Positions 17,298 to 26,181 are shown, numbered from the stretch's first letter. The stretch: 64,000 nucleotides of DNA from CAYUQT01 sp964446835 (GCA_964446835.1 CAYUQT010000004.1:62001-126000), one strand, 5' to 3'. Numbers and translations are program-made. The notes: generated by a model from the letters alone, not told the origin.

Positions 17298-20141
17298 ATG
17301 CCGAGCGTCATGAAGCAAACACCGCCCGAGCCGGTCGTACAGCGACTGGCCCGCGAGTCGATCCACCCGGACGATCTGGTCCTGTGTACGGACACGGATA
17401 TTGACCGATTGGGCACATACACGGTGCAGTGGCTGGCCGTAACTCAGGACCGTCTGCTCGTCCTATCGGACGGTGAGGCCCCGGAGGTCGTGGTGAACCT
17501 CCGCTTCAAGGAGGTCACGGAATTCCGTTGCCGGGGGGCCATCGGTTCCGGGCTGCTGCAAGCTCGGATCGACGACATGTTTGTCGACCTGCTCCGCTAC
17601 AGCAACCGGCTGGCCGACCGGTTCGGCAAGATTTCCCGAAAGCTCGACCGGTATCTGCACGATGAGCCCATCGTCATCCACCCGGACGACGAGATCGACC
17701 CCCGCCGATGCCGCACGTGCCGCCTCATGCTCGAGTTCCCCGGTGATGTGTGTCCGCGCTGTGTGAACAAGGGCGCCGTGATGACGCGGATGTGGCGGAT
17801 CATGCAGCCCTACCGCGCCGCGGCGGCGATGATGATGGGCCTGCTGATCTTCGGCATTGCCCTGGACATGGTGCAACCCCGGCTGACCGGTTACCTGGTG
17901 GACAAGGTCCTGCCCAGCAGCCCCGACGAGCTTCGCCGCTTCCGCGAGAGCCGCCTGCTGACCCAACAGCACCTTCGGATGCTGCTTGAGGTCGTGATCG
18001 TCCTGGCCAGTGTCCAGATGGGGCGCATGGTCGTGAACATCATCAACGGCCGGTATGCCAGCAAGGTGGGGACGGCCATTACCTTCGATATGCGAGGGCG
18101 GCTGCTCGAGCACCTTCAGAAGCTGGCCGTCTCGTACTACGACCGGCAGCAGGTGGGCTCGCTGGTGGCGCGAGTCGCCTATGACACCGAGGCGTTGCAC
18201 GGATTCGTCAATCAGTTATGCAGCGGCTTTCTGCTTCAGATCCTGATGGTCGTCGGGGCGGCAGTGATGATGTTCAGCCTGAACATCAAGCTGGGGCTCT
18301 ACACACTGATTCCGGCCCCGCTGGTTATCGCCGGCAGTATCGTGTTCTGGCGCTATGTCTATCCGCGGTACTACCGCTTCTGGGACGCATCGAGCAAGCA
18401 GGCCGGCATGCTGGCGGGCGTGCTCTCGGGCATCCGGGTGGTCAAGGCCCTCTGCCAGGAAGACCGGGAGATCGTCCGGTTCAACCGAGTCAGCCAGCGG
18501 CTTCAGAATTCGCGATTGGGCGTGGATCGCGGGGTGGCGACGTTCAACCCCATCATGAGTCTGGTGTTTCAGCTCGGCGGCTGGATTGTCTGGTTCGTCG
18601 GCGGGGCCGACGTGCTGGGCGGACAGATGAGCCTGGGCAGCCTGATGGCGTTCTTCGGCTACCTGGGCATGTTCTACGGACCTCTGGGGTCCCTGACGCA
18701 ATTCACGAACTGGCTGACGCAGTTCGTCACCCAGGCGCATCGTATCTTCGAGATCCTCGACGCCCCGATCCAGATTGTCGAATCCGCCCACCCCGTCAAG
18801 ATCGGCACGATGCGAGGCGAAATCACGCTGGACCGTGTATCGTTCGGCTATCACCGGCATAACCCGGTGCTGCGCGACATCGATCTCCAGATTACGCCGG
18901 GCGAGATGGTCGGCATTGTGGGGCGAAGCGGATCGGGCAAGACGACGATCGTCAACCTGATCTGCCGGTTCTACGATACCGATGAGGGCGTCGTGCGGAT
19001 CGACGGCGTCAACATCCGCGACATCCACAAGGACGAGCTTCGCAGCCAGATCGGCGTCGTGTTGCAGGATCCCTTCCTGTTCCGCGGCAGCATCTGGGAC
19101 AACGTGACCTACGGCAAGCCCGATGCCACCCCCGAGCAGGTGATCCAGGTCGCCAAGGCGGGCAACTGCCACGACTTCATCGTCCGCACCGCCCACGGAT
19201 ACGACACGTGGGTGGGCGAGCGAGGCGCAGGGCTTTCGGGCGGCGAGCGCCAGCGGGTGAGCATTGCCCGCGTCCTTCTGATCGATCCGAGGATCCTCAT
19301 CCTCGACGAAGCCACCAGCAGCGTCGACGCTGAGAGCGAGGCCGCGATCCAGGCGGCCCTGGCCGAGCTGATCAGAGGCCGCACGACCATCGCCATTGCC
19401 CACCGACTCAGCACGCTGCGAAACGCGCATCGCATCATGGTGGTCGACCAGGGCAAGATCATCGAGTGCGGGACTCATGAGGAGCTCGCTGAGAAAGGCG
19501 GACTCTACGCCCGCCTGCTGAAGATCCAGGGACAGATGGGTGCCAAGCCGACCATCGATCGGCTGCTGGTCGAGAGCCGGCGGCAGAGCGACGAGGCGGC
19601 CGAGTGGACCAGCCCCCTGCCCGATCCCCGAGGACACCACCCGCGATGGCTCACGCCGGAGTTGGCGAGGGTTCACATCGGCAGCCACGGGGCACTGCAC
19701 GTCACGATACGGGACGAACGGATTTATGGCGGTGTCTACGCCATGTGCTGTTTCCCTGTCCGATACCCGCGCGAGTACATCTCCTTGCGATACCTCGACC
19801 ATGAGAAGCGGGAGGTTGAGGTGGGGCTGATCCGGCGTCTGAGCGACTGGCCCACGGATGCGCAGCGGCTGATATCCGAATCTCTGGCGAAACGGTACTT
19901 CATCCATACCATTCGCTCGATTCACTCTATCGAGGTGTTCAGCAGCTATCTGAGCTTCAGCGTGGACACCGACCTGGGACCCGTGCAGTTCATCATGCGA
20001 TGGCAGGGGGACCGGGCCCAGGACTATGGGATGAGCGGCAAGATGTTGCTAGACACCGATGAAAACCGGTACCTTATCCCCGACGTCCAGCAGTTGCCCG
20101 AGAACGAGCGCCGGCTGTTCCAGCGGTACATTTACTGGTAA
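17298..20141 (+). CDS. ABC exporter with N-terminal domain, CxxC/CxxC knuckle and C-terminal DUF1854
   Basis: 947 aa with an unusual domain order. Residues 1-130 are beta-rich and PH-like (TVQWLAVTQDRLLVLSD, VVNLRFKEVTEF). Cys138-Cys141 and Cys152-Cys155 form a zinc-ribbon-like knuckle. About 165-480 is an exporter transmembrane domain. About 505-760 is the nucleotide-binding domain with Walker A GRSGSGKTT (542-550), Q590, signature LSGGE (646-650), Walker B LILDEATSSVDAES (667-680) and the switch His in AHRLST, all intact, so it should be an active ATPase. About 775-930 resembles DUF1854 (HVTIRDERIYGGV, RYLDHEKREVEVGLI, HSIEVFSSYLSFSVDTDLGPV). DUF1854 proteins have been linked to cyanophycin-type loci, but no cyanophycin gene is seen here. 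The next gene starts 15 bp downstream, so the two are almost certainly co-transcribed. Confidence 0.85.
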   Translation: MPSVMKQTPPEPVVQRLARESIHPDDLVLCTDTDIDRLGTYTVQWLAVTQDRLLVLSDGEAPEVVVNLRFKEVTEFRCRGAIGSGLLQARIDDMFVDLLRYSNRLADRFGKISRKLDRYLHDEPIVIHPDDEIDPRRCRTCRLMLEFPGDVCPRCVNKGAVMTRMWRIMQPYRAAAAMMMGLLIFGIALDMVQPRLTGYLVDKVLPSSPDELRRFRESRLLTQQHLRMLLEVVIVLASVQMGRMVVNIINGRYASKVGTAITFDMRGRLLEHLQKLAVSYYDRQQVGSLVARVAYDTEALHGFVNQLCSGFLLQILMVVGAAVMMFSLNIKLGLYTLIPAPLVIAGSIVFWRYVYPRYYRFWDASSKQAGMLAGVLSGIRVVKALCQEDREIVRFNRVSQRLQNSRLGVDRGVATFNPIMSLVFQLGGWIVWFVGGADVLGGQMSLGSLMAFFGYLGMFYGPLGSLTQFTNWLTQFVTQAHRIFEILDAPIQIVESAHPVKIGTMRGEITLDRVSFGYHRHNPVLRDIDLQITPGEMVGIVGRSGSGKTTIVNLICRFYDTDEGVVRIDGVNIRDIHKDELRSQIGVVLQDPFLFRGSIWDNVTYGKPDATPEQVIQVAKAGNCHDFIVRTAHGYDTWVGERGAGLSGGERQRVSIARVLLIDPRILILDEATSSVDAESEAAIQAALAELIRGRTTIAIAHRLSTLRNAHRIMVVDQGKIIECGTHEELAEKGGLYARLLKIQGQMGAKPTIDRLLVESRRQSDEAAEWTSPLPDPRGHHPRWLTPELARVHIGSHGALHVTIRDERIYGGVYAMCCFPVRYPREYISLRYLDHEKREVEVGLIRRLSDWPTDAQRLISESLAKRYFIHTIRSIHSIEVFSSYLSFSVDTDLGPVQFIMRWQGDRAQDYGMSGKMLLDTDENRYLIPDVQQLPENERRLFQRYIYW

Positions 20142-20156
20142 TGGACTTGAGACGAC

Positions 20157-22571
20157 GTGGCGATTCATCACCCGGTCGATACTGACGGCCGCCCTATTGG
20201 TCCTTTGCGCCTCCGCCGAGGCATGATCCTCAACATGGTCGGTGGAATGGCGATCTGCGCCAATCTGGCGGTCATGGCCCCCAACTACATGATCAGCACC
20301 ATCTTCCTGCGCGAACAGCTCGGCGCGTCAAGGACACTGGTGGGGTTGAACTTCGCCCTCTGGATGCTCGCGGTGATCCTCTGTCTGCCCGGGGCGTGGC
20401 TCTTTAACAACCTGGTCGTCCGAAAGCGCATCTGGGTTTCCCTGATGGTGATCGGGCGGTCGTTCTTCTTTCTCGTGGCATTAGCGGCCGTGCTGTCGTA
20501 TGAGTCGCGATGGCAACATCACCTGGCCCTTCTGGTAGTCGCCGCCAATGTCGCATGCGTGGCACTGACCTCCTATACGGCCGCCGGCTGGTGGTCGTGG
20601 ATGGCGGATCTGATCCCGGAATCCATTCGCGGACACTTCTTCGGCAAGCGCTATCAACTGATCCTGCTGGCCACGGCGGCCGGCACCGTCAGTGCCAGCA
20701 TAATCCTCGAACGCATCAATGCCCCCCGGCATATCCTGTTCTTCGGCATCTTCTTCGTGGCGTCCCTGCTGGGTGTATTGGATCCGGTGCTGTTCTGCTG
20801 GATTCCCGAACCCGCCCGCCCCCCACGCCCGCGGACGTCGCTGAGCGAGGCAATCTCCCTCTACGCCCGTCCCCTTCTCGACAAGGGTTACCTGCGACTG
20901 ATCGTCGCCGCCGGTATCCAGACCCTCGTCTACAACGTGCCGCTGCCGTTTTTCGTTCTCTATCAGAGAGGCGAGACGATCGGAGGACAGTACATCGGAT
21001 GCGGCTGTTCGATGCAGTTCATGGCCTTCATGACGGTGCTTCAACAGGTAGCCACGGCAGCGGTCGCAGCGCAGTGGGGGCACCTGGCCGACCGGATCGG
21101 GCATCGCCCCGTCTTCATTCTGGGCAACCTCCAGATCTTCGTCACGATCCTCTACTTCTTCATGGGGCCGCAGAACGTGCTCTGGCTGCTGCCCGTCTTC
21201 ATGATTCTGAACAGCCTTGTGGCGGCGGGCTGGCAGGTGGCAATGCAGAACATGATGATCGGCATTGCGCCCCAGGCAGAGCGGGAGTACTACGTCTCCA
21301 CATTCTGGGCCGTGGTGTGCGGCACCGCTGCGATCGGACCGTGGCTCGGCGGAGTCATCGCCGATGCGGTGCCGACGACGTCCATCATGCTGCCGCACGG
21401 CCAGCCCCTCAGCTACCTGCACCTTCTGCTGATCATCGGCTGCGTGCTGACGTTGCTCAATCTGCCCATCATGCTCAGCATCCCGGACATCCGCGCGCAG
21501 GCGGTACTGCCGTGGTTCGCCAGGATGATCAGTGGCGGACTATTCCGTACGGCTTGGAACATCAGCGCCATCGGTGGGGCCGCCAGTCCCTACCGTCGGG
21601 CGAGAGCCCTGCGAGGCGTTCGCAATGCCGACGGCAATGTGGTTCTCAGCGAGGTCGCTCAGGCCGCGGAGGACCCCGATCCGGTAGTCCGGCGAGAGGC
21701 ACTGCTGGCGCTGGGACGCATCGGCACGCCCGAGGCCATCGAACTCCTCGTGTGGTACATTCATGAGCCCGACCGTGCCACGCGCACGGCGGCCGCCGAG
21801 GCCCTGGGCAAGACCCACGGCTCCGAGGGCACGATTCCCCTGATCACCACCCTTCACGACGACGACGTCAATGTCCGACGGGCTGCCGCCGGCGCCCTGG
21901 CCAACATGGCCGACATCCGCACCGTCGATACCCTGCTGACCCTGCTCAAGACCGAGACCGACGCAGAAGTGCTGGTTAATGTGGCCTCCGCTCTGGCTCG
22001 ATTGCGGGAGCGACGAGCCCTGCGCCCCATGGTGGGCATGACGCTGAACAATTCCAGCCGGATCGTCCGAGCCGACATCACGGTGGCCGTCGGCGACCTG
22101 ATCGGCAAGCCGGGGCAGTTCTATCGGCTCTGGAGGCGAGAACGACAACTTCCGGGCGGAGCGTCTGTCCGCCTTTCAAGACAGATTCGCCGACTGGCAA
22201 AGAGACTGTATCGACGGCAACTGAAGCAGAACTCGGACTTCTCAACCGGCAAGCAGTCACTTCTAGTCTCGATCCGCGAGGATCTCGACCTGTTCGTCGA
22301 ACGAATCCAGGCCGAAGACTACGACGAAGCGATCTCCGCAATCTGCCGCGTATCGCTGCGATTCCTCGAACTGCGATATGATTACCGGGGCGATACCAAT
22401 CACGCCGGGGAGTTCCTGGCCGTTCACAATCCAGCGATCAGCGATTCGCAGTGGCTCGTGGACCATCTGGGTCGCACCCGGCTCATGGGCGATGCCCCCG
22501 AGGCCTACTGGGACGGGTTGTCTCTGTTGTTGGCCTGGGCGATCCTCTGCGGATGGCAGGAAGTGCGATAG
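20157..22571 (+). CDS. MFS-type membrane protein fused to HEAT repeats
   Basis: 804 aa, GTG start 15 bp after the ABC gene with only a weak GAGACGA upstream; an in-frame ATG at 20223 is an alternative. About residues 25-465 contain roughly twelve hydrophobic segments with an MFS-like loop (GHLADRIGHRPVFILGN). About 490-640 is a run of HEAT/PBS-lyase-like repeats: DPDPVVRREALLALGRIGTPEAIELL, PDRATRTAAAEALGKTHGSEGTIPLI, DDDVNVRRAAAGALANMADIRTVDTLL, TDAEVLVNVASALARLRERRALRPMV. The last 160 residues are basic then acidic and unassigned. HEAT repeats normally bind proteins, so this could be the regulatory or docking partner of the neighbouring ABC exporter. Confidence 0.8.
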   Translation: MAIHHPVDTDGRPIGPLRLRRGMILNMVGGMAICANLAVMAPNYMISTIFLREQLGASRTLVGLNFALWMLAVILCLPGAWLFNNLVVRKRIWVSLMVIGRSFFFLVALAAVLSYESRWQHHLALLVVAANVACVALTSYTAAGWWSWMADLIPESIRGHFFGKRYQLILLATAAGTVSASIILERINAPRHILFFGIFFVASLLGVLDPVLFCWIPEPARPPRPRTSLSEAISLYARPLLDKGYLRLIVAAGIQTLVYNVPLPFFVLYQRGETIGGQYIGCGCSMQFMAFMTVLQQVATAAVAAQWGHLADRIGHRPVFILGNLQIFVTILYFFMGPQNVLWLLPVFMILNSLVAAGWQVAMQNMMIGIAPQAEREYYVSTFWAVVCGTAAIGPWLGGVIADAVPTTSIMLPHGQPLSYLHLLLIIGCVLTLLNLPIMLSIPDIRAQAVLPWFARMISGGLFRTAWNISAIGGAASPYRRARALRGVRNADGNVVLSEVAQAAEDPDPVVRREALLALGRIGTPEAIELLVWYIHEPDRATRTAAAEALGKTHGSEGTIPLITTLHDDDVNVRRAAAGALANMADIRTVDTLLTLLKTETDAEVLVNVASALARLRERRALRPMVGMTLNNSSRIVRADITVAVGDLIGKPGQFYRLWRRERQLPGGASVRLSRQIRRLAKRLYRRQLKQNSDFSTGKQSLLVSIREDLDLFVERIQAEDYDEAISAICRVSLRFLELRYDYRGDTNHAGEFLAVHNPAISDSQWLVDHLGRTRLMGDAPEAYWDGLSLLLAWAILCGWQEVR

Positions 22572-22640
22572 GTCGCCGCGTCCGGAAGGAGCGGCCCACT
22601 CCGACACGAAGCTCATTCCCGAACCTCGCGCCGGTGTGGA

Positions 22641-23594
22641 TTACCGTCCCGACGCGATGTTGCGACCGACCTGTTCCCACCACTGGACGCCCAGGGAATA
22701 CTGGTCTGTCGCAATCATCTCCACGCCGGCCTTCGCGCAGGCACGCCAGGGGTGATCCCAGCCGCCTGGCTCCAACCTCTCGTCTCGATGGTAGGTATGG
22801 CGAACGTTGATCGTGTAGAACCGAAGGTGGTAGTTGTTCCGCCGAGCCCCTGCGACGATTTCATCGAGCCATGCCGAGGCCTCGGGGGTGAGGGGATCGA
22901 CATACCCCCGCCGACCCACAACGACACCCCACTCGATGGTCAGGAACCTCACACCCGGCTTGGCCGGACGGGCCAGGCAGGCCCGAAGGGCGTCGCGAGC
23001 ACCGGGACCGTTGCCGAACCCCTCGTCACGACAGGCGAGCCATTCGCCCCCCTTGGAAGCATGGTCGAGGTAGGCCTGTCCCAGGTGCTGTACGCCGGTC
23101 AGACACACTGAAATAGGCCCCTTATGACGGACGGTGCCGTCTGTGGCGAAGGTCGTCAGGAGATCGCGGTAGCCGGCCAGATAATCGTGCAACCCGCGGG
23201 CGACCGCCTCCGGCTGCCCTGCCTTCGGCTCGATGATGAGGATGTGTTTGTCGTTCGGTTCATTGCGCCACTGGGCCCACAGTGGCTTGAGGTAGTCCGC
23301 CAGGAGCGGCTTGAGCGGCGGATTCTCCGACTTGTGGGTGACAACGAACCCTCCTGCGGCGGGGTTGTGATTGACGTCGACCTCGATGTACTTCAACCCC
23401 ACCGAGAGTGCCTCGGCCAGACGTTTCTCGGCCGCCAGAACGCCCGCGTCGCTGTAGCAATTGTGGGCCGCAATGGGGCAGGGTATCTCTGCGGCGAACC
23501 CGGTGGTAGCCGCCGCCCATCCCAAAAGCAACAACCCGAGGCCGGCGTCACGCCAGCCTCGGGTTGTGTATTGTGCCTTCATCTCAGAGCACAT
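22641..23594 (-). CDS. PLC-like / glycerophosphodiester phosphodiesterase-like secreted protein
   Basis: 317 aa. Start ATG 23594 (AGAGGA five bases before) gives a signal peptide with LGLLLLGWAAATTGFA. PIAAHNCYSDAG, YIEVDVNHNPAAGGFVVTHKSE and LIIEPKAG reproduce the TIM-barrel PLC-like phosphodiesterase pattern (His, Glu-x-Asp, His). A calcium-dependent cleavage of phosphoinositide- or glycerophospho-diesters outside the cytoplasm is the family's role; the substrate here is open. The start lies 17 bp after the stop of the upstream minus-strand gene, so they could form one transcript, but a very stable hairpin sits inside codons 9-20 (23531-23567). Confidence 0.8.
   Translation of the reverse strand: MCSEMKAQYTTRGWRDAGLGLLLLGWAAATTGFAAEIPCPIAAHNCYSDAGVLAAEKRLAEALSVGLKYIEVDVNHNPAAGGFVVTHKSENPPLKPLLADYLKPLWAQWRNEPNDKHILIIEPKAGQPEAVARGLHDYLAGYRDLLTTFATDGTVRHKGPISVCLTGVQHLGQAYLDHASKGGEWLACRDEGFGNGPGARDALRACLARPAKPGVRFLTIEWGVVVGRRGYVDPLTPEASAWLDEIVAGARRNNYHLRFYTINVRHTYHRDERLEPGGWDHPWRACAKAGVEMIATDQYSLGVQWWEQVGRNIASGR
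23531..23567 (-). terminator. Terminator-like hairpin inside the start of the PLC-like gene
   Basis: A perfect 12-bp inverted repeat (ACAACCCGAGGC at 23531-23542 with GCCTCGGGTTGT at 23556-23567) encloses a second GGCG/CGCC stem. In the minus-strand direction it is followed by TGCTTTTGG. It sits 45-81 nt after the stop of the upstream gene yet inside the coding sequence of the next, so it may attenuate read-through. The structure is directly visible; its function is inferred. Confidence 0.45.
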
Positions 23595-23611
23595 ATTGTC
23601 CTCTCGACCGT

Positions 23612-25135
23612 TTACCCGCCGGAGGCTCCACACCCACCCTCGCAACCGCCTGCAGGCGGTTCGGGTTGCGGAGGCGGTGCCGCAGGCGGCGCGGACGCTT
23701 CGGCCGGCGGGGCAGCGGGTGCCGAGGCCGGAGCGGCTGCGGGCTTCGCGCCGAGTTCCTCTTCTTCGTACTCTTCGAGGTAAACGTCTTCCAGATCGGT
23801 TGCGTCCACCTCGCGACGAAGCAGGTAGTAAATCAGCGTACTGGACGAGAAGAAGAAGCTGATCACAAACGACGCCACGAAGCCAACGACGATGAACGTC
23901 CAGAATGCGATCAGCAGGCAGGCGAGCTTCTCGCTGCCGTTCAGTTGGTGGGGGGCGAAATGCCCCCAGAATCGATCGAGTTCGAGCAGGCTCGTGTGCG
24001 ACCAGATCGCATCGAGCTTGCCGATCTTGACGTCATAGGCGCTCCCGTCGACGTTCATGCCCAAGCCGACGGCCTTGTGCGTCGCGTTCAGCATCATGTG
24101 GGCGAACAAACGAACGAAGAGATAGCAGATCGACCCATAGATCGAACTGACCAGCACGTAGAACGACGTCCGCCACGGCTTGCTGTAGACGTAGCTGAAT
24201 GACCGGCTGAGGGCGTCGAAACTGTCGGACCCCTCGACCGCGATCGTCGGGAACATCAGCATGAACCCGCTCACGCCACCGATCATCACCAGAACCATGA
24301 TGAAGCCGCCAAACATCGCCAGCGGCCAGAACACGCCCGCAAAGAGCTCACCGACGTACGGGATGGCGGCGAAGAGCCCACCGAGGAAGATCACCACGCC
24401 GATCACGGCCACCAGCACGACCGGAATAAGCGGCGCCGTGAAGAAGCTGAACAGCTTGCGACCCGAGAACTTGATCGCCTGCCTGATGGGTATCTTCTCG
24501 TCGCGCGCCGCCTGCAGTGCCGCGATCCGACAGATCGCTCCGCCCAGCAGCGACCAGATCAACATCGCGATGACGGTGAAGACCGTCGCGTAGAACCAGT
24601 GGGCGAAGTAGAACCATACCACACCACCAAGCCCGTCCACAATCGCCGCCTTCAGTCCTGTCGGCGTCCTGCTGGCAAGACCGAAGTTGAGGGACAACAG
24701 GGACGTCAACCCTTGACGGAATGTGGCGATCTGATGGTCCATGAGGGTGGCAAAGATCCCCTTGCCTGGCATGCATTCGGCCTTCTTCTGCGTGTTCTTA
24801 CAGCTCTTGCATGCCTCTGCGGCCTGCTTGTGCCACGTGCAGAAGGCGCAGCCGCCACGAAGATCAATGTACATCCGGACTTCGGACCTGGTCTCCGGCG
24901 CGTTGAGGATGGTCCCAAGCGCCTTGATGTCCGAGGAGGTGGCAGCACACGCGACGACCGTCTTCGGCCACATCTTGTCCATCACCCGACCCACGCTGTA
25001 GGTCAGGAGCAATGCCACCAGGGCCAGCAAGAGTTTGCTGGGGTGCACCGCCAACCGGAAAGAACGGAAAAGTTGCGTAAACGGGAACACCTCGCCCCAG
25101 TTGATCCGTCGAAGCTCCTGCTGATCATCCGGCAT
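23612..25135 (-). CDS. Multi-pass membrane protein with Cys cluster and Pro/Ala-rich tail
   Basis: 507 aa, ATG with AAGGAGG upstream. One hydrophobic helix near residues 35-50 is followed by an outside-facing or lumenal region with CAFCTWHKQAAEACKSCKNT and a further Cys, two CxxC pairs that could bind metal or form disulfides. Six or so helices follow (about 175-335 and 405-450), with a membrane-spanning pattern like Yip1/DUF-type planctomycete proteins. The last 50 residues are Pro/Ala-rich and end with GGCEGGCGASGG. I do not recognise a characterised homologue. A good promoter lies upstream (25317-25344). Its function is unknown. Confidence 0.7.
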   Translation of the reverse strand: MPDDQQELRRINWGEVFPFTQLFRSFRLAVHPSKLLLALVALLLTYSVGRVMDKMWPKTVVACAATSSDIKALGTILNAPETRSEVRMYIDLRGGCAFCTWHKQAAEACKSCKNTQKKAECMPGKGIFATLMDHQIATFRQGLTSLLSLNFGLASRTPTGLKAAIVDGLGGVVWFYFAHWFYATVFTVIAMLIWSLLGGAICRIAALQAARDEKIPIRQAIKFSGRKLFSFFTAPLIPVVLVAVIGVVIFLGGLFAAIPYVGELFAGVFWPLAMFGGFIMVLVMIGGVSGFMLMFPTIAVEGSDSFDALSRSFSYVYSKPWRTSFYVLVSSIYGSICYLFVRLFAHMMLNATHKAVGLGMNVDGSAYDVKIGKLDAIWSHTSLLELDRFWGHFAPHQLNGSEKLACLLIAFWTFIVVGFVASFVISFFFSSSTLIYYLLRREVDATDLEDVYLEEYEEEELGAKPAAAPASAPAAPPAEASAPPAAPPPQPEPPAGGCEGGCGASGG

Positions 25136-25316
25136 GGATCGATCCTCCTTGCTGACTCACCCAATGAGCAGGCAGTACATAGACTCGCCCTGTGGACGGT
25201 CTATCCCCAAACACCATTGAACTGCTAAGACGACACCACCGCTGCGGCCATTGTCCTGGACCCAACCATGAGGCCAAGTCCATCCCGCGCCAACGGTTTG
25301 GATAATGCAAGGAACT

Positions 25317-25344
25317 ATTATAGCTACGCCCGCATACCCGGCAA
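25317..25344 (-). promoter_or_regulatory. Sigma-70-type promoter of the Cys-cluster membrane protein
   Basis: On the minus strand TTGCCG (25339-25344), 16 bp, then a perfect TATAAT (25317-25322). The predicted start near 25310 leaves a leader of about 175 nt before the ATG at 25135. Confidence 0.6.
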
Positions 25345-25959
25345 TGGCCTTCTGCTGTTTTTCATCCCCATGGACAGTTCATCTCGAACCGGCCCGATCA
25401 ATTGACCCGTCGTAAGATCCGGAGGCTATCGTTGAGCTGCCCCTGTTGCCCTTGGCCCCTCAACGTCCCTGGGAACCGGCAGGCCACAACCGCCCGCGCC
25501 TTCTCAATCGAACCGATCGACAGAACCCAATCGAGAGACGAGCAGCAGTAGAAGACACGTCGCCTTGCGATCGTCGGAAGATCAGCCCGGGTTCCTTCGT
25601 CAATCGATCATCGATGATGGCGGCGCCTCTCATTGGGTCCGGTAACCCGCCTCCGGCGATAACGCCTCTCGTCGATCGATCGACCCTATTGCACGCAAAC
25701 CGCGGCGGCGAAGAAAAGACCTTGCCCGTGTGATCCCATCTGGTCTGCAATCCCTCGATGTATCGAAGAGTGATGGACGGCGCGAATCTGGCGCGTCGAT
25801 CTGAACCACGAAGACTCTGTGGCTGTGAAGGTGTGTGATATCTGCAAGACGTCGAACCAGAGAGGACCCGATAATGTCCCGGAACGCGGCCCGTCGGGGC
25901 AGTAGAGCGGGGCAGGCCAGCCCTCGGGATCTCGATCGGATCGGCAGACAAAAGTCAAG

Positions 25960-26007
25960 AAAAAAAAAGAAAGCACCAGGTGCCTCAAGGGCGCTCCCGG
26001 TGCTTTC
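25960..26007 (-). terminator. Terminator of the candidate sRNA / nrdJ 3' region
   Basis: Minus strand: GAAAGCACC (25999-26007) pairs perfectly with GGTGCTTTC (25969-25977) and is followed by nine Ts (25960-25968). The 5' arm overlaps the alternative hairpin CTTTCC-CCTCC-GGAAAG (26003-26019), so the two structures exclude each other. Confidence 0.7.
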
Positions 26008-26120
26008 CGGAGGGGAAAGAAGCCTTATGGGCCCGACTGTAGTTTAGGACAGCTTAACGTTCGGGCAGATACCTCCGTATGATGCCTCACACCTAGTATC
26101 GGTTGGCAGGGCCTACTTCG
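25960..26120 (-). ncRNA. Candidate small RNA or attenuator element behind nrdJ
   Basis: About 160 nt on the minus strand bounded by a promoter (26127-26155) and a terminator with a nine-T tail. Inside are hairpins GATAC/GTATC, CTGT/ACAG within CCCGA/TCGGG, a small ATAC-GGAG-GTAT hairpin, and CTTTCC-CCTCC-GGAAAG whose loop CCTCC is an anti-Shine-Dalgarno sequence. I do not recognise it as 6S, tmRNA, SRP or RNase P RNA. The existence of the element is inferred; its family is unknown. Confidence 0.4.
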
Positions 26121-26126
26121 TTAAAT

Positions 26127-26155
26127 ATTGTAGCCCCTTTTGCCCTACCACACAA
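26127..26155 (-). promoter_or_regulatory. Sigma-70-type promoter in the nrdJ 3' region
   Basis: Minus strand TTGTGT (26150-26155), 17 bp, TACAAT (26127-26132). It begins about 27 bp past the nrdJ stop and would drive the candidate sRNA. Confidence 0.45.
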
Positions 26156-26181
26156 ATCAATTCGATCAGATTTTTTCGGAC

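Larger units (their letters stand above)
25136..26181. other. 1-kb intergenic region
   Basis: No convincing protein-coding frame here. Contents seen: the leader and promoter of the membrane protein (to 25344), a stretch of about 600 bp with only two perfect palindromes, ATCATCGATGAT (25607-25618) and GTCGATCGATCGAC (25671-25684), and then the candidate small RNA (25960-26120) with its own promoter (26127-26155) behind nrdJ. A weak open frame at 25460-25951 on the minus strand has no protein-like character. Confidence 0.6.

Noticed and set aside
18216..19925. Long open frame on the opposite strand of the ABC gene (569 codons); others lie opposite GH78 (13347-15014), DUF4838 (56503-58938), AMMECR1 (60056-62155) and gatB (61992-63635)
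   Set aside because: High-GC antisense frames; low-complexity, Arg/His/Asp-rich translations with no domain, and no ribosome site, while the sense strand has clear families.
17298..20141. Cyanophycin locus, suggested by DUF1854
   Set aside because: No cyanophycin synthetase or cyanophycinase gene is present in the window.
25386..25395. A GGTTCGAGAT T-loop-like sequence on the minus strand in the 1-kb gap
   Set aside because: No T-stem, acceptor stem or anticodon arm can be drawn around it, so not a tRNA.
25460..25951. A 163-codon minus-strand frame right after the sRNA terminator
   Set aside because: No Shine-Dalgarno, biased Arg/Ser/Gly composition and no recognisable domain.
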